Origin: an uncultured Aquimarina sp.
Lineage (GTDB): Bacteria > Bacteroidota > Bacteroidia > Flavobacteriales > Flavobacteriaceae
Direction: 5' to 3'
NCBI RefSeq assembly: GCF_947492405.1
Contig: NZ_CANLMP010000005.1
Coordinates: 186,001 to 250,000 of the forward strand
Length of the DNA: 64,000 bases
Shown: positions 1-9,822 of the stretch, piece after piece
How the letters are laid out: each line of letters opens with the position of its first letter
How positions within the stretch are numbered: position 1 is the stretch's first letter
The notes under the pieces: model-generated
The model's database searches: none
Seen by the model: only the letters and a program-made list of their open reading frames with translations
What the model was told of the DNA's origin: nothing
Made by a program: the position numbers and the translations under genes

Positions 1-300
1 GCAGATATATTAGATCGTTTTAATATTGTAGGTAAAAAAGATTTATTTCCTTCACAACTAAGTGGTGGACAACAACAGTTAGTAGGTATAGCCAGAGCAT
101 TAATTACCAGACCAAAGTTGATTCTAGCGGATGAGCCTACAGGAAATCTAAATTCTAAACAGAGTACCGAAATTATGGAGTTGTTTTCTGAATTAAACAA
201 AGAGGGAGTAACGATAATACAAGCTACTCACTCTGAGAATAACGCTTCTTATGGTTCGAAAATTATTAATCTTTTAGACGGACAAATCGTCTCTGAATAA
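1..300 (+). CDS. ABC transporter ATP-binding protein, C-terminal part (MacB/LolD-type)
   Basis: The reading frame is open from the first base, so this is the 3' third of a gene that starts outside the window. It shows the ABC signature (LSGGQQQ), Walker B followed by the D-loop region (LILADEPTGNL), and the switch histidine in ATHSE. The DEPTGNL wording is typical of the MacB/LolD/FtsE group, which drives efflux or lipoprotein export rather than uptake. The stop is 11 bp before a TolC-family gene on the same strand, so the two probably form a tripartite efflux operon with membrane-fusion and permease genes upstream of the window. The substrate cannot be inferred. Confidence 0.93.
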   Translation, partial: ADILDRFNIVGKKDLFPSQLSGGQQQLVGIARALITRPKLILADEPTGNLNSKQSTEIMELFSELNKEGVTIIQATHSENNASYGSKIINLLDGQIVSE

Positions 301-311
301 TCTAAAATAAC

Positions 312-1733
312 ATGTCACTGAAATCAATTATTTATATCAGTGCTTTTCTTTTACAATTCGTTGGATTTACACAAAGAAAAGACACAGAAAGGTACTCTCT
401 GGAACAATGTATCGATATCGCTTTAGAAAATAATCTGGATTTAAAATCCACTACTTTGAGTGCAAATACAGCCCGAGTAAACTATAATCAATCTAAAGCA
501 AACATCCTACCAACACTGAATGGTAATTATAATATTGGTGTAAATAATGGAAGAAGTATTGATCCATTTACCAATGATTTCATAAATCAAGAATTAACAT
601 TTTCTAATGCGCGACTGAACCTGGATGCTACCATATTTAATGGTTTTCGACTCTTAAACACAGTACGTCAACAACGACTTAACAAACAAGCTTCTGAAAT
701 GGAAATAGAAGAAGCTAAACAAACATTGATATTAAATGTAACCTTAGCGTATCTACAAGTTTTAAATAGAAAAGATGTATTAGCTTTAGCCAAAACAAGA
801 TTAATAGCAACCAATAAGCAATTAAAACAACAAGAAGATCTGTACAATGAAGAAGTTGGAAATCCTGCAGATTATGCAGATATAAAAGGACAGAAAACCA
901 TCGATGAAACAAATATCCTAACTGCAGAAAGCGATCTAAATAATGCTAAAATAAGCCTTGCAAGATTAATGAACTTACCAGGGGATATTTTGATAGATAA
1001 TGCATCTATTTTACTAGATTTCGAAAAATATGCACTTTCATCAGAAGATGTTTTTAATGAGGCCATGCAAAACTTAGCAACTTTTAAGGCTAAAGAATTA
1101 AGAGCAAAAGCTGCAAAAAGAGGGATCAGTGTTGCTAAAGCACAATATATACCCGAAATTTCCTTCTTTGGACAAGTAAACACTAATTATTCTAGTGTTG
1201 CTGAAACATTTACCGAAATAGGTTCTAATATTGTGGAAACAGGCGATTTTGTAACAGTTAATAGTCAAGAGGTTTCTGTTTTTACAAATGAAACACAGTT
1301 TAGAGGAGAAAAAATTGAGTATTTAGACCAGTTTGATAATAATTTAAATACAGTTGTTGGAGTAGCTGTGAATATTCCTTTATTCAATGGATTTAGAGCA
1401 AAAAACAATGTAGCTATAGAAAAGATAAAAGCTGAAGAATCTCTTATAGAACTCGAGCGAACAGCACAACAGGTTAAAAATGCAATTGCCCAGGTTCATT
1501 TTGATATGGAAGCTGCATATGAGCGTTATGAAAGTCTACAAAATCAAGTAACTGCTTTTAAAGAATCATATCGGGTTAATGAAATCCGTTTTAATAGTGG
1601 TGTGTCTAACTTTATAGCTTATATCACTAGTAAAAATAACTTAGATAATGCAGAAACCAATCTTACGAACGCTAAGTATGAATATTTATTACGAGTTAAA
1701 ATATTAGAATTTTATCGTGGTAACACTTTGTAA
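312..1733 (+). CDS. TolC-family outer-membrane efflux protein
   Basis: A 473-aa protein with an N-terminal signal peptide (hydrophobic to about residue 20, ending GFTQ). Two outer-membrane-efflux repeats follow: long alpha-helical, Gln/Asn/Glu-rich stretches (about 30-230 and 260-470) and the strand motif IPLFNGFRAKN typical of the second beta hairpin of TolC homologues. The length matches the family. It forms the outer-membrane channel of a tripartite exporter and follows its ABC ATPase by 11 bp. The last quarter of this gene is duplicated as a decayed remnant at 3546-3650. Confidence 0.93.
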   Translation: MSLKSIIYISAFLLQFVGFTQRKDTERYSLEQCIDIALENNLDLKSTTLSANTARVNYNQSKANILPTLNGNYNIGVNNGRSIDPFTNDFINQELTFSNARLNLDATIFNGFRLLNTVRQQRLNKQASEMEIEEAKQTLILNVTLAYLQVLNRKDVLALAKTRLIATNKQLKQQEDLYNEEVGNPADYADIKGQKTIDETNILTAESDLNNAKISLARLMNLPGDILIDNASILLDFEKYALSSEDVFNEAMQNLATFKAKELRAKAAKRGISVAKAQYIPEISFFGQVNTNYSSVAETFTEIGSNIVETGDFVTVNSQEVSVFTNETQFRGEKIEYLDQFDNNLNTVVGVAVNIPLFNGFRAKNNVAIEKIKAEESLIELERTAQQVKNAIAQVHFDMEAAYERYESLQNQVTAFKESYRVNEIRFNSGVSNFIAYITSKNNLDNAETNLTNAKYEYLLRVKILEFYRGNTL

Positions 1734-1833
1734 AGATTAAAACGATTTTGTCTCATCAGAAGACCGGATAAAATTCTACACATTAGAGCGAAAAAACATC
1801 TCCTGTTATTATAATATCGGCAAAAAACAAAAA

Positions 1834-1857
1834 AGAGGCTGAAAGTACTCAGCCTCT
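1834..1857 (-). terminator. Rho-independent terminator of the subtilase gene
   Basis: A perfect 9-bp stem (AGAGGCTGA/TCAGCCTCT) with a 6-nt loop. Read on the minus strand it is followed by a T-rich run (complement of 1821-1833). It lies 24 bp past the stop codon of the minus-strand protease gene. The convergent TolC gene ends about 100 bp away and may use it weakly in the other direction. Confidence 0.85.
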
Positions 1858-1880
1858 AACAAATTCAAAATTGTTTATTT

Positions 1881-3098
1881 TTAATTTAAGGTAGCTATCG
1901 GAGCTGTATATCCTCCTTTGCTTACAGATCCATCTGTTGCAGTGCTGTTTCCTCTTAATAATAATATACCTGCTACGTGTGGTGATGCCATAGAAGTACC
2001 TGAGATATTGTTAAACTGACCATTTAACCAAGTAGACCATACTGCCGTACCCGGAGCCCAACGATCTACACTTTCGCCGAAATTAGAACCAGATGCAGGA
2101 GCATCTACATTAGTCATATTACCAACACACCAAGAGTTACTAGTTTGTAACCTTTGTGGTGAATAAAATTGAGTATCATCATTACTATTACCTGCTGCCA
2201 TAGCACCATAAGTAGTATTTTCTAAATTTCTAAACGTATCATCAATTGCTTGAGATGTAAATCGATTACGAAACCCAACACTATAGTTCCAAGTATCTCC
2301 ACTACTAGCATTATCCGCAACATAGTCTATACCTGCAAGAATTCCATCAGTAGCGCCACTCCCGGCAGCGTTTAAAACTCTAATAGAAACTACCGTTGCT
2401 CCATATGCTACACCAATAACTCCAGAACCATTATTTTTTGCGGCAACCGTTCCTGCTACGTGAGTTCCATGTCCATTTTGATCTTGCCAAGACCCGCCAA
2501 CAAAACTTCTACTTCGACCAGTGTCTATGTTTAAATCACTATGCGGTGCAATACCACTATCTACTATCCAGCAAGTTCTTCCTGCGCCATCTGCTCTACC
2601 TACTCGGTTTACTCCCCAAGGAAGAAATTCTCCATTAGGAAGTTGAGAATCATTAGTTACTGCTTTATTTTGAACCGTTGCAGGCAGCGTACTCACAGGT
2701 TCTCCTATTTTAATATCCAACTTTTGAATATAATTTGGCTCTATATAAGCTACTTCAGGATCATTTCTAAGCAGTTCAGCTTGCTTTTCTGATAAGTTTT
2801 TAACCGCAAATCCCTGAATAGCATTACTATAAGTTTGTTTTATATTATCCTCTGCTATTGCATATTTAGATAATGTTTGTATCGATTTACTTTTCATTTC
2901 TGCATTTTTACCAGAAATAGATTCATCTTCTGTATAAATTACTATATACTCTCCAGGTACAGCCTGATCGGCTCCTATAGTTTCTTCAGTATCTATTTCT
3001 GATTCTAAATCTGTAATCACTTCTCCATCTTTTTCGCAACTGTAAAAGAGAAAAGAAAATATAGTTACTGTGCTTAAAATTCTTAGTCTAGTTTTCAT
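1881..3098 (-). CDS. Subtilisin-like (S8) serine protease, lipoprotein
   Basis: A 405-aa protein. The N-terminus is a lipoprotein signal ending in a lipobox (FYSC, Cys21), so it is probably anchored to a membrane rather than released. Residues about 45-125 resemble the I9 inhibitor prodomain (GEYIVIYTED ... VAYIEPNY). The S8 catalytic domain carries Asp180 (WIVDSGI), His210 (GHGTHVAGT), oxyanion Asn304 (AAGNS) and Ser369 (GTSMASPHVAG). There is no T9SS tail. It is monocistronic with its own terminator. It sits between the intact TolC gene and a broken TolC copy, so it may be a later insertion at this site (inference). Confidence 0.95.
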   Translation of the reverse strand: MKTRLRILSTVTIFSFLFYSCEKDGEVITDLESEIDTEETIGADQAVPGEYIVIYTEDESISGKNAEMKSKSIQTLSKYAIAEDNIKQTYSNAIQGFAVKNLSEKQAELLRNDPEVAYIEPNYIQKLDIKIGEPVSTLPATVQNKAVTNDSQLPNGEFLPWGVNRVGRADGAGRTCWIVDSGIAPHSDLNIDTGRSRSFVGGSWQDQNGHGTHVAGTVAAKNNGSGVIGVAYGATVVSIRVLNAAGSGATDGILAGIDYVADNASSGDTWNYSVGFRNRFTSQAIDDTFRNLENTTYGAMAAGNSNDDTQFYSPQRLQTSNSWCVGNMTNVDAPASGSNFGESVDRWAPGTAVWSTWLNGQFNNISGTSMASPHVAGILLLRGNSTATDGSVSKGGYTAPIATLN

Positions 3099-3545
3099 GA
3101 TTTTTAATTTTGTGTTAACGTTTAATTTTAGTTTTAAATTAAAATGTTGAGCTCTAATAAAATTCGATCGTTTAAAATTAGAACGCTAAAAGTAGAGATT
3201 AATGATAATCAGAAAATACGGTAAAGACATAACAATCAAAAGGTTATAATTTAATTACTCAGCTTTTACAATACAAAATATAATCTTGGTTTTCAATAAC
3301 GCAACGGTGTTGCATTATTGAAAACCAGGGATTTAAATTAAAAAGGAAGATCTAAAAACACGAAAAAATAAGAGGGGAATTAACTCCTAAAAATTAAACT
3401 TAAATTAATCACGTTTAACACTAAATTAACTATGATTTAGCAAAAAAATAAAATTTATTAAGACTAAATCTAAAAGATATACACCCATAAATTTGATGCA
3501 AATCATATAATTATTATAATTTAAATAGCAAAACTTAAAATTAAG
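3099..3545. other. AT-rich intergenic region
   Basis: Contains the promoter region of the subtilase gene. A weak inverted pair (GGTTTTCAATAACGCAACG at 3291-3309 against TTGCATTATTGAAAACC around 3310-3327) forms a hairpin near 3291-3327. It holds no convincing ORF and is otherwise featureless up to the TolC remnant. Confidence 0.5.
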
Positions 3546-3650
3546 ATGGCATTTCGTGTTAATGAAATCCATTTTAATAACGGTGTGCCTAATTTTATAA
3601 CATCTATAACTAGTAAAAATAACTTAGACAATGCAGAAACCAATCTCTAG
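3546..3650 (+). pseudogene. Remnant of TolC-family gene (duplicate of the 3' part of the upstream gene)
   Basis: An in-frame 34-codon stretch that reads FRVNEIHFNNGVPNFIT, then SITSKNNLDNAETNL, then a stop. It matches the upstream TolC protein (YRVNEIRFNSGVSNFIA, then YITSKNNLDNAETNL) and the DNA at about 1570-1665 with few changes. It lacks the rest of the gene and has no sensible start, so it is a broken duplicate. It lies beyond the subtilase gene on the same strand as the intact TolC gene, and converges on the ABC-2/M1 gene. Confidence 0.9.
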
Positions 3651-3656
3651 AATTAA

Positions 3657-6600
3657 TTATAATGTAAAAGAATTATTATCAATATCTTTCTCTATCAATA
3701 AATAGTTAGGATCAATAACTACTTTATATGGTTTTTCTTTTAAATAGAAAATGATCTGATTCGATTTTTGCGATATTTTAAGTACTTCTAAAGAAATTAA
3801 CTCTTCATTCTCATTATAAAATCCAATCTCTATATAATCCTCCAAATTGACAGGAACATCTTCTGACCTATCTCTATGTTTCGAAATTATAAAGTCAACC
3901 TCGACTTTAAAATTGTCTTTTTGGTTAGATAGTACTTTTACATTATCTACTTTAGTATCATAAAACGTAACAGTTTCAAAAAGGTCTTTTACCATATATT
4001 TCAATGAATCGGGAGTCGTTTTTCTAATGTTTTCTACCAGTTCTATGGATGTTGGATACGGAGTTTCTTTGTTTTTATATTGATCAAAGAAATCTTTTAG
4101 AATCACATGTGTCTTTTCTTTACTCAGATAATGACTTAGTGTATTAAACGCTATTGTTCCTTTACCATATGCCAGATATTGCTGACCACTTCTTACCAGA
4201 TACAGTGGTGGTTCTATAGTTGTTTCAGAGGTTCTCCCCTTAATATATCGACCGTGTTGCATTTTTAGAAAATCAAGCTTCTTTTCTACTCCATAATACT
4301 CTTCAAAAATATTCAGGGATATATATTCTGTAATACTTTCGCTTAGCATGATTGCTCCTAAAGCATTTGCAGGAACCACTTGATTTGCCCACCACTGATG
4401 TGTTAATTCATGAGCAATTGTATAAAATGAGATATCAATAGTTTCATCTGAGCTATTCGCTATAAAACGCATTTCTGAAGTAGGAATACTATTAGCCATT
4501 ACAGAAGCATAGGTTCCTTCTGTAATTGGAAATTCTATAATTCTAGCTTCGGTAAATTGATAAGGACCAAAATAGAGCGTATTATAATCCAATGCAGCTT
4601 TTAGACCTTCTTTCATTTTAGAAAGGTTGTATATATGATCTTTATGATGATAAATTTCTAAATCTACATTTTTATAACGCTCTTTTTCGATTTCGAAAAT
4701 ACCGGAACTAAAACTTAATGAATTTTTGATTTTAGTATCTGTCTGGTACTCAAAATAACTCCTTTTATTTTTCTTCCATGCTCGCTTTAAATATCCAGGA
4801 GCAATGGCTGTTTGATCCTGAGAAGTACTTATGATCGTTTTTAAACTAATAAAATCTGAATCCTGCGAATAATAATGTGTTTGTTTTGATGTAGTATCAC
4901 TTGGATGTTTTTTATCTCCCTGTAAGAAATACCCTAATCTGGGAAAAATATTATTCTTGAATAATGTTCCATTATCTAATACATTAGAATTATTCTTAAA
5001 AAGTGTGTTCGGTTTACTTTTCAGTATAAAATTTAATTGTATACTATCATTGGGTTGTAATCCTTCTACTAATTTTATTACTAAGAATTTCACATAAGGA
5101 TCCTGATCAATAATCTCTGTGGCTGTATCCAATGTAAAAGAAGTTGTTTCGTTAAAACCTGTTTTCAACAAGATCGTATCAATTACTTGCTGTGATTTAT
5201 TAACTAAAGTATAGTCTCCCTGTACCTCTAAAATATTGGTTTCCGGAAAAATGTCTATGTTTAGACTAATATTGGTAACTTTTGGTTGATTAACTATACT
5301 TGCATATTTAGAAAAACTTTTTTCGAATTCACTAAAAACTTTGTCTTGTTCTTTTGTTGATAATTCTGTTTGTCGATTTTCTTGTTTATACATAGTAAAT
5401 CCTAGTACTACAAATCCAATTAGAAACAGTCCTCCTATTATCTTAATACGTTCATTAAATCTTGTTTTCATAAAAGACAAGCGTTCTTTAATAGATTCAT
5501 GCATTCCCCGAATCCACAATAAATAGGATGCAATTACCATAAGTATCCCAAAAAGAAGCCAGTATCCCTTTATTAAAAAATAAGGTATTAATTGATAACC
5601 ATATGCATTCATATCTGAATATGGCATTGGTTCCGAAAAATTAAAGAGTATTAGAAAAGAATCCACCCCTATCTGTTTTAATCCAGATACACCAAACCAT
5701 CCTATAAGTAGTATAAAAATTCCTAAGTAGGTATTTCTTACAAGCGTATGAATAAAAACTGAAGCAAGTGCCCAAATAATTAACCCACTAAATTTGACAA
5801 TAAATAAATCAAAAACATACAACCCAATTTCTAAATTATAATAGTTATTATATATCTGAACGACTACTCCGGAAAGCATCATTATAAAAAGCAATAATGC
5901 CTGCATTTTTATAATTGCGATAATTTTTGATAATAACAACGTAAAATTAGGTATAGGCGTAGCATCTATCAATTGATTTATATTAGATACCTGATCTTTA
6001 TGAATAAGCATACCACTATAAATAAAGGTAAGCAGCATAATGATCGTAGTAAAGAAAAATGCGGGGATCGTTAACACCACATTGGTTACTGGCAAAATTG
6101 TCATCTCACTGTTATTAGTCACTTTAGTTATGGAAAATAAAACCGCTAAAATTCCGAAAGCAATAATGATGTAAAACATCCAGCTTTTTACGATGCTCTG
6201 AAAATTAACTACTGATAATAACCAACTATTTTTTAGTTGTTGTGTATTAGAAAACTTATAGGATACTTTAGGCAATCGAATATTGATACTACCTCCAATA
6301 CTTTTTTTAGCCTGACGTTTTTCTGTTTTCTTTTTAAAAAGTGTGGTCCTCGGATGTTCTGTTAGTGTAAACTTTATATATATATAACCAACAATTATAG
6401 CAGTCAAAACAAACCATACCAACCTGTTATATAATACAACACCTAGCACGGGTATTAGTTTAAAATTTTTATCATCCAGGGTCCAATATTGTGTCTCGTA
6501 ACCTACCGCATTCTGTCCTAAAGGATCTAATAATGCTATAGCAACACCCTGAAACAGGTTTTGAGTAATATTTTGGAGTAAAAATAGTACTAGAATAACA

Positions 6601-7148
6601 ACAAACCCTGCATATATATTTCTAAAATATACTACTACTGCAAAAACAATAGCTCCATAGAAAAACAAATTAGGAATTGTATACAGTAAAAAAGCTTGCA
6701 GATATCCCACTAAACGAAAATCACCCATTTTGTTATGGTCTAGACCTGGTAGGTGCTCTGTTAGTATCATAACAGCAGTTATTGTTATTGCAATTCCAAA
6801 AACCAATGTAAATGAACTTAAAAACTTACCCAATATGTAGTCTTTCTTTTTAATAGGAAAGCTATATAGTACGCTATGCGTATTGCCCTTAAAATCTTTA
6901 TAAACAGTTGCTCCGATGATAGCAGGCAATAAGAATAACAGTAATTTATTAAAATACTGAAGTAGATAATTAATTTCGAAAGGTGAATTGATCAATCTAG
7001 TTGCTTTTGTAGCTAATGGAGGATCAAATAAGCCTCCGGTACCTGCAATTGCTATAAATGCCAATCCAGAGAATACAAACAAATACACATATAGCACAGG
7101 TTTTTTAATCCAATATTTTAATTCATATAAAAAAATATGTTTGAACAT
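3657..7148 (-). CDS. ABC-2 type permease fused to M1 aminopeptidase-like domain
   Basis: A 1163-aa protein. The N-terminal half (about 1-590) carries two blocks of about six membrane helices each, typical of ABC-2 permeases. The C-terminal part (about 630-1163) is an extracytoplasmic gluzincin domain with HELTHQWW (His913, Glu914, His917) and the third ligand Glu937 in LSESITEY, plus the upstream EFPITEGTYASVM substrate loop. The spacing from the second His to Glu937 is one residue longer than in classical M1 enzymes; I recall the same spacing in related ABC-permease/M1 fusions. It is the last gene of an operon after an S41 peptidase and an ABC ATPase. It probably forms an exporter that couples transport to peptide trimming. 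The substrate is unknown. Confidence 0.93.
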   Translation of the reverse strand: MFKHIFLYELKYWIKKPVLYVYLFVFSGLAFIAIAGTGGLFDPPLATKATRLINSPFEINYLLQYFNKLLLFLLPAIIGATVYKDFKGNTHSVLYSFPIKKKDYILGKFLSSFTLVFGIAITITAVMILTEHLPGLDHNKMGDFRLVGYLQAFLLYTIPNLFFYGAIVFAVVVYFRNIYAGFVVILVLFLLQNITQNLFQGVAIALLDPLGQNAVGYETQYWTLDDKNFKLIPVLGVVLYNRLVWFVLTAIIVGYIYIKFTLTEHPRTTLFKKKTEKRQAKKSIGGSINIRLPKVSYKFSNTQQLKNSWLLSVVNFQSIVKSWMFYIIIAFGILAVLFSITKVTNNSEMTILPVTNVVLTIPAFFFTTIIMLLTFIYSGMLIHKDQVSNINQLIDATPIPNFTLLLSKIIAIIKMQALLLFIMMLSGVVVQIYNNYYNLEIGLYVFDLFIVKFSGLIIWALASVFIHTLVRNTYLGIFILLIGWFGVSGLKQIGVDSFLILFNFSEPMPYSDMNAYGYQLIPYFLIKGYWLLFGILMVIASYLLWIRGMHESIKERLSFMKTRFNERIKIIGGLFLIGFVVLGFTMYKQENRQTELSTKEQDKVFSEFEKSFSKYASIVNQPKVTNISLNIDIFPETNILEVQGDYTLVNKSQQVIDTILLKTGFNETTSFTLDTATEIIDQDPYVKFLVIKLVEGLQPNDSIQLNFILKSKPNTLFKNNSNVLDNGTLFKNNIFPRLGYFLQGDKKHPSDTTSKQTHYYSQDSDFISLKTIISTSQDQTAIAPGYLKRAWKKNKRSYFEYQTDTKIKNSLSFSSGIFEIEKERYKNVDLEIYHHKDHIYNLSKMKEGLKAALDYNTLYFGPYQFTEARIIEFPITEGTYASVMANSIPTSEMRFIANSSDETIDISFYTIAHELTHQWWANQVVPANALGAIMLSESITEYISLNIFEEYYGVEKKLDFLKMQHGRYIKGRTSETTIEPPLYLVRSGQQYLAYGKGTIAFNTLSHYLSKEKTHVILKDFFDQYKNKETPYPTSIELVENIRKTTPDSLKYMVKDLFETVTFYDTKVDNVKVLSNQKDNFKVEVDFIISKHRDRSEDVPVNLEDYIEIGFYNENEELISLEVLKISQKSNQIIFYLKEKPYKVVIDPNYLLIEKDIDNNSFTL

Positions 7149-7178
7149 GATGTTTCCTTTTTAAAATTAAAATCCAAT

Positions 7179-8678
7179 TCAATCTCTTATAAGCTTATAG
7201 GTATACTCCAATACAGCATCTCGCCCATTAATCATATCACTAATGCTATTTCTTATTACATAATCCGGCAGTATTCCTCTATCTCTTGGAGTTGCTGTTG
7301 TGTGAATAATTTGATTGACTACAGGAATTATAACTCTATTTTTTGAATTCGGTAAAACGAGTGTGAATGTTTCTCCTGCAACAACTTGTGCTGAATTTCC
7401 ACCAGGTTCTTCTCCTATAAAAAGACTATCTGTATTTGTTTTCATTGAAGAAGCCATCTCTCCAGCTGCAGAAAAGGTATAGGCATTGGTTAAGGTATAT
7501 ATTTTACCACTATACCTTTTCTTATAGGGTTTATGCTCTTTAAATTTAGCACTAGAGCGAAAAACAAAACGACCAAACTTGTTTTGTCTATAATAACCAT
7601 CATCACCTTTATATAAACCTATTTTAGCAAACGTATTCATCCCAGCTACGTTTTCTTTATATAATTTTTTATTTTCAATTCTATTTGTTATCAGATACGA
7701 ATCATCAAATAATACGAATGGTTTTTGTGATATATTCCGAAACAGTTCTCTTGATATAATTTCATCTCCTCCTCCATTATCTCTCAGGTCGATTATTAAA
7801 TGACCTATCTTATTATCTATTATTTTACGAAAGAATCTGTTCAAAATTCCTTTAATCGACGATCCAAATTTTCTAATATCGGAATTCGCACAGGTTTTAA
7901 TTCGTAGAATGGCAATGTTTCCTTTAATATCAAGTGTAATGGCATCTCCATCATCTTTTGTCCAATAATACCTTATATCTCCATACCGTTCTAACCTATT
8001 TTTATCAATTTCAGGAGTTGTCAAAGCTTTTATATTAGTTTTATGAGAATTACCCGAATCATCTGTATAAACCAGCTCATAGTTTTTAGGTGATCCTATG
8101 AAATTTATATAAAAGCCAGCAAAGGCTCTTTGTGTTATTCCTTCTGGAAAGGTGGTATTATTCCCATCTCTAGTCCACAAACTTGCCATTTCAAGAAAAA
8201 GTTCTGAAGCATTTCGACCATTTATAGTATCTATTCTTACTCCAATAGGTATTGTTCTTCTATCATTAGAATTATTTCTTAGTACATAAAGGAACTCCTT
8301 ATCCCAATATACATCTATCGGCAGTATAGGTTTTGTAGTGGCTGTAGTCTGATCAAAATCTTCAGAAGGGATTATAATCGTATGCCCATTCTTGATATAC
8401 CTATGCAAAGAGACTATCCTTCTATAAAACTCAATTGAAGTTAATGGTGTCTTAATTTGAGATTTTACATTTTCAAATGCTCTATCCATCTCATCTTTCG
8501 TAGTATAATTATATAAACCTGCATGAATAGATTCCAGGTTATTTTTAAGAATATCTATATCTTCATATAATTTTTCTATTGAAATGTATTCGTTCTTTAC
8601 CAGTGTCTTATCCTGTGAAAATGAAAAATCGGATACAAGGTTTAGTAGTATTAAAAAAAGGAATGTTTTGAAATTCAT
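7179..8678 (-). CDS. Secreted S41-family (tricorn/Ctp-like) peptidase
   Basis: A 499-aa protein with a signal peptide (to about residue 21, FSFSQ). It has the S41 core: KNGHT (His99), the glycine-rich substrate-binding segment DLRDNGGGDE (298-306), catalytic Ser403 in TFSAAGEMA, and GEEPGG (Glu422/423), the usual position of the Glu of the Ser-His-Glu type. No PDZ domain is obvious. It is encoded between the ABC ATPase and the ABC-2/M1 fusion with short gaps (23 and 30 bp), so it is co-transcribed. Two peptidase activities in one ABC operon suggest processing or export of a peptide. Confidence 0.92.
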   Translation of the reverse strand: MNFKTFLFLILLNLVSDFSFSQDKTLVKNEYISIEKLYEDIDILKNNLESIHAGLYNYTTKDEMDRAFENVKSQIKTPLTSIEFYRRIVSLHRYIKNGHTIIIPSEDFDQTTATTKPILPIDVYWDKEFLYVLRNNSNDRRTIPIGVRIDTINGRNASELFLEMASLWTRDGNNTTFPEGITQRAFAGFYINFIGSPKNYELVYTDDSGNSHKTNIKALTTPEIDKNRLERYGDIRYYWTKDDGDAITLDIKGNIAILRIKTCANSDIRKFGSSIKGILNRFFRKIIDNKIGHLIIDLRDNGGGDEIISRELFRNISQKPFVLFDDSYLITNRIENKKLYKENVAGMNTFAKIGLYKGDDGYYRQNKFGRFVFRSSAKFKEHKPYKKRYSGKIYTLTNAYTFSAAGEMASSMKTNTDSLFIGEEPGGNSAQVVAGETFTLVLPNSKNRVIIPVVNQIIHTTATPRDRGILPDYVIRNSISDMINGRDAVLEYTYKLIRD

Positions 8679-8701
8679 AATGCTGATTTATAGGTTTTCT
8701 A

Positions 8702-9577
8702 TTAAGAAGTTTCTTTTAATGCTATGAAATACACATCTTCTAAATTGGGGAAAACGCTTTCAAACTCTGCTGTAGGTTTCTCTAACGAATGAACTCTAAT
8801 TCGTATGGAATTATCTTCGTTATAACTAGATGATAAAACAGTATATTTCTCTTGCATACTTAGTAAATACTTTTTATCAATAGTCATCGTCCAGATTTGG
8901 TTTTTAATAGCATTAGTAGCTTCAGAAGGAATTGTTTTTTGAAGAATCTGACCGCCATTCATAATTGCCATATCTGTACATAATTCTTTTACATCTTCTA
9001 CTATGTGTGTAGAAAAAATCACTGTGTTTTCTGCTCCTACTTCTCTAAGTACATTTAAAAATCTATTACGTTCTGCAGGATCCAATCCGGCTGTAGGTTC
9101 ATCTACTATAATTAGTTTTGGATTGTTTAATAATAATTGAGCAATCCCAAACCGTTGTTTCATGCCTCCAGAATATCCGCTTACATACTTTTTTCGAACA
9201 TCATAAAGGTTCGTGAGTTCTAATACTCTTTGTATAATTAAGTTTCTGTCCTTTTTAGAAGCAACTCCTTTTAATATGGCAAAATAATCTAGTAGTTTCT
9301 CTGCGGATACTTTTTGATATACTCCAAAAGATTGTGGTAAATACCCTAATAACTTCCTTAGTTTCATAGGGTGATCCAAAATATTGAAATCATTAAATAC
9401 TATTGAACCAGAATCTGGAGTTTGTAGTGTCGCTATAGTCCTCATTAATGATGATTTTCCTGCGCCATTAGGTCCTAGCAATCCAAACATACCTTTACTT
9501 ATTTCTAGATGTAGGTTATCAATAGCCACTACTCCATTAGGATAGGTTTTTGTTACATTTTTTATAAGTAAGCTCAT
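8702..9577 (-). CDS. ABC transporter ATP-binding protein (ABC-2 exporter type)
   Basis: A 291-aa cytosolic ATPase. Walker A is GPNGAGKS (35-42), the Q-loop is in GYLPQSFG, the signature is YSGGMKQRFG (from 135), Walker B is LIIVDEP (155-161), and the switch His is in FSTHIVED. It resembles the CcmA/NatA group that powers ABC-2 permeases. It is the ATPase partner of the ABC-2/M1 fusion two genes downstream. Its start overlaps the stop of the upstream 82-aa gene by 4 bp (ATGA), which indicates translational coupling. Confidence 0.95.
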   Translation of the reverse strand: MSLLIKNVTKTYPNGVVAIDNLHLEISKGMFGLLGPNGAGKSSLMRTIATLQTPDSGSIVFNDFNILDHPMKLRKLLGYLPQSFGVYQKVSAEKLLDYFAILKGVASKKDRNLIIQRVLELTNLYDVRKKYVSGYSGGMKQRFGIAQLLLNNPKLIIVDEPTAGLDPAERNRFLNVLREVGAENTVIFSTHIVEDVKELCTDMAIMNGGQILQKTIPSEATNAIKNQIWTMTIDKKYLLSMQEKYTVLSSSYNEDNSIRIRVHSLEKPTAEFESVFPNLEDVYFIALKETS

Positions 9578-9822
9578 CGTTTTAATCTATATTGGTTACA
9601 AAATTCGGTTTGAAATTTCTTCACTTTCTGAAAGTTTTCTTTAGGAATTGTTTCTAAAAAAGGAATCTTTTTAGAAAGCTGAATACGATCAACTACTGTC
9701 TCAATATTTACCTTACACGTATAATACTTTGTATACAATTTACCTATAGGATATAGCTCTACTAGTACGTTTATAATCATAATAGATAAACAAAACAGAA
9801 TGTTGATAATAGCTTTCTTCAT
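9574..9822 (-). CDS. Small exported or membrane protein, first gene of the ABC/peptidase operon
   Basis: An 82-aa protein that I do not recognise. Residues about 5-22 are a hydrophobic helix (signal anchor or signal peptide). The rest is basic, with two Cys (residues about 36 and 75) and no known motif. The stop overlaps the start of the ABC ATPase (ATGA), so it is the leading gene of the operon. It could be an accessory subunit or the exported peptide itself; both are speculation. Confidence 0.7.
   Translation of the reverse strand: MKKAIINILFCLSIMIINVLVELYPIGKLYTKYYTCKVNIETVVDRIQLSKKIPFLETIPKENFQKVKKFQTEFCNQYRLKR

Noticed and set aside
872..1183. Minus-strand ORF inside the TolC gene (103 aa)
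   Set aside because: It is a shadow of the coding frame, with composition set by the codons of TolC.
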